From Petasospora fabianii (Eukaryota; Ascomycota; Saccharomycetes; Phaffomycetales; Wickerhamomycetaceae), in NCBI GenBank assembly GCA_022641835.1, contig CP048715.1:1-64000 (forward strand): a stretch of DNA of 64,000 nucleotides, in the 5' to 3' direction. The translations under genes and the position numbers were made by a program. Shown here in pieces: positions 42,101 to 48,580 of this stretch (position 1 is its first letter; the number at the start of each line of letters is the position of its first letter). The notes beneath the pieces are model-generated. The model ran no database searches. It was not told where the DNA came from and saw only the letters and a list, made by a program, of their open reading frames with translations.

Positions 42101-42978
42101 TGTTGCTTCTTCCCATTCTGGAACAAGAGTGAGTCGAGATGTTGGATAAACGAGCCGCCGTTACCTTGAGATTCAGGGTTCTTTGTGACATGATCATCAT
42201 TAGTCGTGTGATGTGGAGAAGTACCTGTTTCATGGAACTTGACTTCTGGACCGTGCTTACCAGTGTTGGAAATTGAGCCAATGTGTGTTGCTGCTGTGTG
42301 GGCAGCAGACATAAAAGATGAGAGGAAACCACTATTGCTATGATGTGATTCAAGTTGATCTTTAGAGCCTGTATCAGAGTGTTGTTCATGGATATTTGCC
42401 TTTGAAGCTGTACGTGTAACGGTAAGTTGAGGACTGTGCGAGTGGAATGAGTGTTGCGAGCCGGTCGCTGTAGCGGGGTTGTTAGCCAATGGTAGTTTGA
42501 CCATGGGCATGAGGTCGGCGTATGATGACTCGTCTAGTGGCTGAGTTGGCACAGCCAAATTCGACTCAGGGGTAACGGCAAGCCTTGCCGGGGTATGGCC
42601 ATCGCTTTCGTCATCGTAGATGTGCTCCTCATCTGAGGAATTGGCAGTGCTATCCCGCTTGACGCTGAAGATGCCCTTGGAATGGCGGGAACGTACTTTA
42701 CTGATCTCTGGCGTGAGATATGCTCTTTGGCGGCGGCCAATTCCTCGCCTGGATGGAGACGAGTGGCGTGAGGATGGAGGAGACCTAAGAGGTTCGGTGT
42801 GGTTTCCCGTGTCGCTGGCGTGTGAGTAGAGCAGCTTGTCAGTGCTTTGGCCAGGCGTCGACCTTGCGGAGGAGACGGTGACGGAGCGGTCGGAGCCACT
42901 GTGGCGGCGGGTCTTGGGCGTCGAGGTGGCCGGCCCGTCCTTTGACCGCTTGCTCTTCTTATGGAGGAGCAGCTGCAT
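39127..42978 (-). CDS. YSP2: LAM-family sterol transfer protein (Ysp2/Lam2 type): GRAM, two VASt domains, TM anchor
   Basis: 1,283 residues. ER-anchored protein of ER-plasma membrane contact sites that moves sterol. The first ~500 residues are disordered and Ser/His/Pro-rich. The GRAM domain is near 515-630 (ALQREIMVQGRVLNEKMLVQ, then GRLYISEHHISFKSN). VASt (StART-like) 1 is near 720-885 (ETTIQAPLPKIHNLLFG) and VASt 2 near 925-1085 (EDTIQVPLGTAYPLLFS). Each has the 'LSAPVGPK' and 'TPDVPSG' motifs. One helix near 1146-1168 (VFIVFLFAFTIFSAVIYF) anchors it to the ER, with a C-terminal coiled tail. The tandem VASt pattern is that of Ysp2/Lam4 and not of Lam1/Lam3/Lam5/Lam6. Confidence 0.94.
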   Translation of the reverse strand: MQLLLHKKSKRSKDGPATSTPKTRRHSGSDRSVTVSSARSTPGQSTDKLLYSHASDTGNHTEPLRSPPSSRHSSPSRRGIGRRQRAYLTPEISKVRSRHSKGIFSVKRDSTANSSDEEHIYDDESDGHTPARLAVTPESNLAVPTQPLDESSYADLMPMVKLPLANNPATATGSQHSFHSHSPQLTVTRTASKANIHEQHSDTGSKDQLESHHSNSGFLSSFMSAAHTAATHIGSISNTGKHGPEVKFHETGTSPHHTTNDDHVTKNPESQGNGGSFIQHLDSLLFQNGKKQHQNVSPNITPPNLEEEEDGLVDNASATSLAHGVKFQPLRKTIVGTMGKGELTLEDLGFADMSTAPSVNGVPAASTPGNAPHIEVHQPTPHSPRALSPQMTPEQFPRASSPKIEFHKNVGQPPLKPIASATQLERAGSVEQRQLRASRSISPAGNLKHSLSPTISRQGDAYKRPGPSRSQSAHTDRTSLNGDISFGTPLSQESSFDLKNVTFAPEKRNADFHSTFKKIPRSERLIDDYSCALQREIMVQGRVLNEKMLVQGRLYISEHHISFKSNILGWVTTLNIPIQEIVQLEKKNTAVMFPNAIVVKTLHQKYNFASLLTRDATFDLITNIWNQIVRGSMQSNSDLDDTKRGRSRSLSIGSPADSDTEADDYDGEDDNDLDAFDDDGDSELDDTEDMVKDDDDTDLANITKHAPTEPVHSENPGDVKITETTIQAPLPKIHNLLFGKDTTFMTSLIGKQKNKNISKLTPFADKDGTPTREYHYTKPLSAPVGPKETICNVVETLDHVDLQNYVRCIQTTKTPDVPSGNAFSVVTYIYLSWGPKNSTKLTVYTYMNWTGKSWIRTAIDRGSIEGQKESIAIMAQELKAAVQTAPTNSSSSSSPDEDFVSKLPHTGPRTHAAVNFTPTVPSPESIITEDTIQVPLGTAYPLLFSPTYLKQILIAQKVQSISNIPAFPEEGTKKRSYTYVMPLSAPVGPKSTKCIVNESIEEFDLNSHIHVVRTVNTPDVPSGGSFTVSSNYWLSWGENNTTKIVVSTGVIWTGKSWIKSVVEKNSIEGQKDSNKIMIEEAKNIIAKDAAEGGKKGGRKRGKTIKQKSSDQTDHHDKFLAEIANPKKTYDFGGMPWLTDWFQGGSINNVFIVFLFAFTIFSAVIYFNVHHSNSNSIANSTQGLTLGSGAKVMIDGREYVLVPSVEAALTDEKVKSAKEYEIWDWIESRSGKKASGPVGHDEKTSRRMSDVMKSHKEQDLKEMLHIVESHLEELLQVDEQQSDT

Positions 42979-43316
42979 CTGAAGCGAATTGACGTGCTGA
43001 GTCTTGTGGGGCTTCTAGTGTGCTGTTGTGTGCTGTTTTGCGTTGTGGTGGACAAACAGGAAGGCTCGGGTCTTCAAGCTAACCGAGTGCGCGGCGATGC
43101 GCAGCCCCAGGCTTGCGGTGAGGCTAATGCGGAGAGCTAAACTTTGTTCGATTAAAGGGGATAGTTGTATGCTTTACGAGTATGTGTCAGCGTAGCATTA
43201 TCATCCAGTCCATATTTAAATATTATATCAATTCATTTCATATCAATGAACAGCAGAGCAAACCCACCCCACAGTATCAGACACACATCAGCTGTCGCCA
43301 ATTCCAAAATCGCCTA
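42979..43316. other. Intergenic: LAM gene promoter
   Basis: 338 bases between the LAM gene start and the stop of the Swi5-like gene, both on the minus strand. No gene recognised. Confidence 0.5.
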
Positions 43317-43613
43317 CTACTTGTCCAGTTCAACACCAATCTCATCCATCACTACACCTAAACGCACCTGTCTCTGATCAGCAATGAGTTGTATCAAGTT
43401 GAGCGCCGTGTCCTTAAGCTCATTGTACTCTTTAAGTTGTTTGATGTGCTGTTTCACCACTTTGTCCGGGTCCATCATATCACCCTGTGCGATTGCTTCT
43501 AGCTCCAGCTCTAATTCTGTAGCCTCGTCCTGGAGCGCAGCAAGCTCAGCCTCCTTCTGCACAATACGACGCTCAATGGCATCAGCAGTCTGAGGCTTTC
43601 TATTCTTGTACAT
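43317..43613 (-). CDS. SAE3: Swi5/Sae3-family recombination mediator subunit
   Basis: 98 residues. Residues 1-45 form an acidic coiled coil (ERRIVQKEAELAALQDEA). Then comes the conserved Swi5 motif: KQHIKQLKEYNELKDTALNL followed by IQLIADQRQVRLGVVMDEI. Swi5 (with Sfr1 or Mei5) stabilises Rad51/Dmc1 filaments during homologous recombination and meiosis. The size matches fission yeast Swi5 (85) and yeast Sae3. It is intronless from this ATG; an ACGCGT box lies 65 bases upstream. The partner gene is not in the window. Confidence 0.88.
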   Translation of the reverse strand: MYKNRKPQTADAIERRIVQKEAELAALQDEATELELELEAIAQGDMMDPDKVVKQHIKQLKEYNELKDTALNLIQLIADQRQVRLGVVMDEIGVELDK

Positions 43614-43677
43614 CTAGGGTATGTTTTTTTTAATCGCTGACCTTAGACCTCACAAGGAGGATAGCATCAAGATTACT

Positions 43678-43683
43678 ACGCGT
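43678..43683 (-). promoter_or_regulatory. ACGCGT (MCB-type) box upstream of the Swi5-like gene
   Basis: Palindromic MluI cell-cycle box core, 65 bases upstream of the start. MBF-type regulators use it for G1/S expression of replication and repair genes in yeasts. Confidence 0.5.
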
Positions 43684-43780
43684 TCGGTGAATATCTTTTT
43701 TTTTCGTGTCATGTTCGTGTATCTCAAAACATCAAGCTCGCCTCAGGGACCCCCCTGGCGGGGAGCCTTTAGTTTTGTAA

Positions 43781-44229
43781 TCATACGTTATTCATGATTA
43801 GCATGGTTGTGATCATCATCAGCAAGCTTGATGCACTAAAAACAATTTGATGCCAAACAATGTACTCCTTGTCCTAGGAAAAAATGTTAGCACTTCTTGT
43901 CACCTAGAAGTTTTCACATGTGATTAGAACTGATAAAGTACTCGTCACTTTGGTTTTCTGATCAGAATTTTCAGTGTTTGGCTTGAATCGAATCGATCAT
44001 AAGTTAAACGATATCTGTTTGGGGCGACATGCTGTCATCATAGAAAACAAAGTAACGACAATATCATCACAGTGATAAATAAAAAAAAAGATAGTAAACT
44101 TACACAGTTGGTCTCAACTTGTGGCGGCTTTATAGCTCCAACGAGCCATAAAGCAATATGACAATGAGTACATGGTAAGCCATGCAAACCAATAGTAACA
44201 CTCTCCTTTGAAAGTCCTAAATTAGGTAG
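43781..44229 (-). other. Orphan splice-like structure: possible spliced small gene or 5' leader
   Basis: In minus-strand orientation a strong donor (TGT|GTAAGTTTAC, G at 44103) pairs with a strong acceptor (branch GCTAAC, then CCTAG, ending at 43874), removing 230 nt. Joining 44229..44104 to 43873..43781 gives an uninterrupted 72-codon frame whose end is hydrophobic (VFSASSLLMMITTMLIM). It has no ATG in the first segment, so either a further upstream exon was missed or this is an untranslated spliced leader, perhaps for the Swi5-like gene on the same strand. Not recognised as any family. Confidence 0.3.
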
Positions 44230-44673
44230 TCATCTCTTGTGAGTTTGAGAGAGAAGAGGGTTCATTTGACGAAAAATTTTCGGAAATTGTACATTTTCTT
44301 GTGGTGTTTGGATGTTTAGGAGACTCCGCGAACCTGAATACTTTGGATCAGGGCAACACACGACTCGATAAGCTTTTGTCCTGTTTTGCTGCGGTAACTA
44401 CCTTGATAGTCGACTAGCCGTTCGTAAAAGAGTTGCGGACTATAAATACTCCCTAAATAAACATTTTTGGATCCTTGTAAAAGTCTGGTAACAGTAATAC
44501 ACCAAATTCAGACGGACACACGCGTACTTCCCCAGATCACAGCTGATCGCGAAATACCATCAGTTCCAGTACGCGTCCTTTGCGTCTGCCCTATGTAGTT
44601 TACGTCCTCTACAGCTTGTCCCTCTAACCCTTCGTTTGTCTCGCAGTCGATCGCTATCTCCTTTAAAGACATA
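44230..44673. other. RAD30 promoter region
   Basis: 444 bases upstream of RAD30 containing two ACGCGT boxes listed separately. No additional gene is visible. Confidence 0.5.
44520..44576 (+). promoter_or_regulatory. Two ACGCGT (MCB-type) boxes upstream of RAD30
   Basis: Cores at 44520-44525 and 44571-44576, 98 and 149 bases upstream of the RAD30 ATG. Clustering of this palindrome in a repair-gene promoter fits G1/S control. Confidence 0.55.
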
Positions 44674-46581
44674 ATGCCTAAGGCGACGGTAGCGCCAGAC
44701 CGGCCTCCACAATCTCGATTCAAAGTACGAGATCTCCTCTCCCTTTCAAACCCACAACGCGCATATCTTTCGCCACTTGCGGTTATTGCACATATTGACG
44801 TGAATGCCTTCTTTGCCCAAGTGGAGCAGATCCGTCTGGGGCTCTCGAAGGATGATCCTGTGGTTTGTGTGCAATGGAATACACTCATCGCTGTCAGTTA
44901 CGCAGCGAGAGAGTACGGCATCTCAAGAATGGACTCTTTAGATGCGGCAAAGTTGAAGTGTGATAAGCTCATCGCTGCTCATACTGCGGCTTTTAAAAAG
45001 GGTGAGAACTTTTGGAGATATAGGGATGATGAGAAGGAGCACCCTTCAGCCGTGGATCACAAGGTGAGCCTCGATCCCTACAGAAGAGAGTCAAGAAAGA
45101 TTATGAAGATTTTCAAGAGAGAGTGTGATCTTGTTGAGAAGGCAAGTGTTGATGAGAGTTTTATGGATCTTGGAAGACTTGTACTAAAGAGGCTTGATGA
45201 TTTGGTTCCAGGGTTCGTTCAGAAAGTGAGTGAGATGGACAAGCAAGAGACTTTGCCACCTATTCCTGATGATCTGACACTTGAGACACATGGGCTAATT
45301 GTTGCTACCCCAGATGAGACTGATGACAAACCATATATCTTGGACTGGGACGATGTCCTTATCTTGATCGGGGCACAAATCACGCACAGCATCCGTCAAA
45401 TGATTGAGCGAGAGCTAGGATACACTACCTCTTGTGGCGTCGCAAAGGTCAAGACTGTTGCCAAGCTCGCCTCTGGGTTTATGAAGCCAGACCACCAGAC
45501 CATAGTGCGAAACAATTCCATCCACCCATTCCTTTCGAATTTTGATTTCACAGATTTCTGGTCCATGGGTGGTAAAACCGGTGAATACATTCGTGCCAAA
45601 CTTTCTCCACCGTCGGCTGACAACATTAAGTATATCCGTGAAAACTATGATCTCTCAGAACTTCAAGAATATCTTGAGGATTCCCAGCTAGCAGAAAAGC
45701 TATACTTGATGGTTCGAGGGCAATACGCTGCACCACTTTCTGAAAGAATTACTCTGAAATCTATGAACTCTAACAAGAATATTAGAGGAAATGCAGGTGC
45801 AAGTCTCAAAGATGCAAGCGAATGGATTCGTGTATTTGCTGCTGATTTGGTACAACGACTCGCTGAAACGGATGATGAAAATGGGTACAAGACACGACCA
45901 AAGACTATCTCGATACATTTCAGATCCGCGAGAGACTTCAATAGTCCTCATTCTAAGCAGATGCAGGCTCCAATAGTTCCATTTGATGAGTTGGAGGAAA
46001 CATATTATCAATGTGGTGTTACGTTATTGAAAGCATGTGAAACTCAATTTGGAAAGATTTACCCATTAGCCAATATCAGTTTGACTATTTCCAATTTTGA
46101 GATTTCGGACGGATTATCCACGAGTATCATGGGGTTTGTGAAGAAGGGTACACAGTCATCAGCGGAGAAGAGTTTGGAGGATTTCAAAGCTAAACAAGAG
46201 GCTGAGAAGGCGCTAGTAGGAGGCACAAGGAAAATGAAGACGCCTGAAGTTAAAGATACACTAGTGGAGGTACGAAGATATGACGATCTCGGAGAAGGCA
46301 AGTTCAGGTGTGTGAGATGTGGCACTGAGGTAGAGGACACTGCAGAACATGATGACTTCCACTATGCCATCGACATCACTGAACAGCTTAACGGTGCTGA
46401 TAGTTTGTCGTCTGACTTGAAGAAGTTTTCATCCAAGAAGTTGTCATATGCAGAGTCTAAAATGATGCAACGCTCCTCTTCGCCGTCTCTTGCAAGCAAG
46501 AGAAAGGCAAGTACGCCGAAGGGTGTTGTGAAAGGGAAGAAGGCCAAGGTTGAGAAAGGTCAATCACGTTTGCCCTTTTGA
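44674..46581 (+). CDS. RAD30: DNA polymerase eta (translesion, Y family)
   Basis: 635 residues, the same size as yeast Rad30 (632). It bypasses UV cyclobutane dimers. Palm acidic residues are visible: Asp in AHIDVNAFFAQVEQ (near 42) and Asp-Glu in SVDESFMDLG (near 160-161). The finger motif is NTLIAVSYAAREYGISR, and the helix-hairpin segment is SCGVAKVKTVAKLASGF followed by the 'DFWSMGGKTG' thumb motif. The C-terminal UBZ zinc finger is CVRC (near 546) with HDDFH, a C2H2 type that binds ubiquitylated PCNA. The end is a basic patch then QSRLPF, a PCNA-interaction-like tail that lacks the usual second aromatic residue. Confidence 0.97.
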   Translation: MPKATVAPDRPPQSRFKVRDLLSLSNPQRAYLSPLAVIAHIDVNAFFAQVEQIRLGLSKDDPVVCVQWNTLIAVSYAAREYGISRMDSLDAAKLKCDKLIAAHTAAFKKGENFWRYRDDEKEHPSAVDHKVSLDPYRRESRKIMKIFKRECDLVEKASVDESFMDLGRLVLKRLDDLVPGFVQKVSEMDKQETLPPIPDDLTLETHGLIVATPDETDDKPYILDWDDVLILIGAQITHSIRQMIERELGYTTSCGVAKVKTVAKLASGFMKPDHQTIVRNNSIHPFLSNFDFTDFWSMGGKTGEYIRAKLSPPSADNIKYIRENYDLSELQEYLEDSQLAEKLYLMVRGQYAAPLSERITLKSMNSNKNIRGNAGASLKDASEWIRVFAADLVQRLAETDDENGYKTRPKTISIHFRSARDFNSPHSKQMQAPIVPFDELEETYYQCGVTLLKACETQFGKIYPLANISLTISNFEISDGLSTSIMGFVKKGTQSSAEKSLEDFKAKQEAEKALVGGTRKMKTPEVKDTLVEVRRYDDLGEGKFRCVRCGTEVEDTAEHDDFHYAIDITEQLNGADSLSSDLKKFSSKKLSYAESKMMQRSSSPSLASKRKASTPKGVVKGKKAKVEKGQSRLPF

Positions 46582-47109
46582 TCGAAGTACTACTGCACCA
46601 CCTCAAGTTATAGGAATGAAATGTGAACTGATTAATTAATGAATCTAATAACGAATGTCGTAAGGTAAATGCAAGTGAAGTAACGTACAGGATATCACAT
46701 GTTGATATCAATGAAAAGAAGAGCGTCAAGGTATGCACTGTAGCAGTATCGTGACGTTGAGAGTAAAAGGCAAAACAGGGGAAATCGGGAATCATGAGAA
46801 AAGTGAGAATTATTAAAATGAGTGAGTCCATAAATGGATGCATGTAGTGTCGTCAAGTGTGGAGTGTAAGGGATCGATCGCTTCCCACTGTATGCATGGA
46901 AGGGGGCTTTGGTATAATCTCGGAGAGGAAAAAATTGGGAAAAAGAAGTCATACAAGGGTGAGCACAAGGTAAAATGTGGTACAGAACGTGTCTCTCGGG
47001 GTCATATCAGAGATGTTCAGTGTTTTGTGCCTCCTCTCCTACCGGCGGAGTTAAGCAGGACACACAAATGGGCTCACCGGTGGTGTGTGGGTTGCCCGTC
47101 ATGCGATAG
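46582..47109. other. Intergenic: RAD30 3' flank
   Basis: 528 bases. Two minus-strand frames cross it (one antisense to the RAD30 end) but show no family features. A GTTAAGC word at 47050 recalls 5S rRNA but the rest does not fit. Confidence 0.4.
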
Positions 47110-47304
47110 TTAATCTTCTGGAAGTGCAGTAGCTGTGGGTGGGGATCTGGATCTCTGTAGTTTCTTCTTGGTCAGTTGTGATGCCAGCTTGTTGGTGGCA
47201 GTGAGGTGTTGTGGTGCGACCTTTGCGTTTTTCGTAAGCAAGAAATCTGATGCGATGAGGATGACGGGGCATAGAAGCCAGGCACCTGATAATCCTCCTC
47301 TCAT
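47110..47304 (-). CDS. Possible small membrane protein, weakly supported
   Basis: 64 codons: a hydrophobic N-terminal segment (GAWLLCPVILIASDFLL), then a basic hydrophilic tail (ASQLTKKKLQRSRSPP). The start at 47304 leaves 455 bases to the divergent mitochondrial gene. It lies in an otherwise empty kilobase, and short single-pass proteins of this shape are common in yeasts, but I know no homologue and it could be chance. Confidence 0.3.
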   Translation of the reverse strand: MRGGLSGAWLLCPVILIASDFLLTKNAKVAPQHLTATNKLASQLTKKKLQRSRSPPTATALPED

Positions 47305-47759
47305 GGTAGAAATGAGTTTGTGTGAGGTATGCTGTATGTTTGTAGTGGTCCAGGAGTAGATCTTATGGGATCAAGTGGGCGTATGGGCGAAAGAACAGAG
47401 ATAAGAGAGCAATGCGATGCGCAATCACCCGCAAATTTTTGTTGTAGTTCGCGGCCCCAGACTCTACACGTAGTTCGATATGGCCGTGTCGTAGGGTTTT
47501 GCTAGTGCTTTTAGGTTCGATTCGCAATAATAATCAAGTAGTGCCTTGTCGAGTACCTAAATCTGTATTTAAAGCTTTCAAAACTGCAACACAATTCCGG
47601 CAAACCTCCCTCCTTCCCTCCTGCCATCTCCCTCGCACAGCTCGCGCTCGCTTCACAAGTTCGCGAACTTCCCCACATCGCTATTGGACAAACAAAGCCA
47701 CCAGCGGGGGTCACCTGGTATGAGTTTACACACAATACAGTCATCGCAAACACCGCACC
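47305..47759. other. Upstream region of the mitochondrial membrane protein gene
   Basis: 455 bases with no recognised gene; the plus strand is CT-rich near 47600-47640, just upstream of the next start. Confidence 0.5.
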
Positions 47760-48257
47760 ATGCTCAGATCAGGCATCTCTAGGGCCAGAGTAAGTCTTAT
47801 CTACACGAGAGCTTCCTCTAGGGCTTTCTCCAGCATCCCAGCGCGTCTAAGTGACCACAGTGACGACGGACACCACCACGAAGAGGCTCCTGAGGAACAT
47901 CTCGCGGACAACCCAAAGTACCTCGCTGTTGGTGCCCTTCTCGTTGGTGCTCTTGGGTTCCTTGGCTTCGATGTCTACTACAGTAAGATTTATGGTGACT
48001 CCTACTTTGGTAGGCTGATCCACCCAACCCCTGATGCCGAGATCGCCACGGCCAACGTGGAGTACCAGGAGAGACTCGACAAGAGCGCCGAGGTGTACGA
48101 CGCTTTATATGCTCAGCCGGTAAGATCACCATTTAGAGAAACATTGTCCACTCAGCCAATTGCAGCAGGCTCTCCCTTTAACCGTGCACCAGGCGCCTCC
48201 ATTAATTTGAACGCCATTGGCGAGAGACGGGAACTCAAGAGAAGCATCTTCGACTGA
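47760..48257 (+). CDS. Mitochondrial single-pass membrane protein, candidate respiratory-chain accessory subunit
   Basis: 165 residues. The N-terminus (MLRSGISRARVSLIYTRASS) is a textbook presequence, probably cleaved near RAFSSIPAR. A His/Glu/Asp-rich patch follows (DHSDDGHHHEEAPEEH), then one helix (KYLAVGALLVGALGFLGFDV) and a soluble C-terminal part of about 90 residues. The acidic-His patch before a single helix is typical of small complex I accessory subunits in fungi that keep complex I, but I cannot match it to a named subunit. Intronless. Confidence 0.7.
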   Translation: MLRSGISRARVSLIYTRASSRAFSSIPARLSDHSDDGHHHEEAPEEHLADNPKYLAVGALLVGALGFLGFDVYYSKIYGDSYFGRLIHPTPDAEIATANVEYQERLDKSAEVYDALYAQPVRSPFRETLSTQPIAAGSPFNRAPGASINLNAIGERRELKRSIFD

Positions 48258-48580
48258 TGTTATTGATCAGAACATCACATCACACTCACCGCGAGGGTGA
48301 ACTTATTTATTATTTATTGAGTGGGTCTAGTTGCCCCGTTATTTATTCATCTATTTATCAATCAGTACACATCTGCTACACCATGTTGGTTGTCCTGAGT
48401 ACAACAGACACCATTTTCGTAAAGTAACTGCTCACATGAGAACAATAAACCTCGCATGCACTGACACCAGAAAAGAAGGATATAGATAGCATCACCACTA
48501 CCTATATACATGGTAACTGAAGAAATAACTCAACTACTTGTCAAACGCTCATACACACGGCCATAGAGTAAACTACAAAT
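48258..48580. other. Intergenic between the mitochondrial gene and the 846-residue orphan
   Basis: 323 bases. The first 100 bases after the stop are AT-rich with repeated TTTATTTATT-like words, probably 3' end signals. Nothing else is seen. Confidence 0.5.

Noticed and set aside
46457-46952. Two minus-strand frames (128 and 85 codons) at and beyond the RAD30 3' end
   Set aside because: One is antisense to RAD30 coding sequence, and neither has family features.
47000-47105. Possible 5S rRNA, suggested by a GGAGTTAAGC word
   Set aside because: The remaining 5S signatures (5' and 3' stems, the GGGTGACC region) are absent on either strand.
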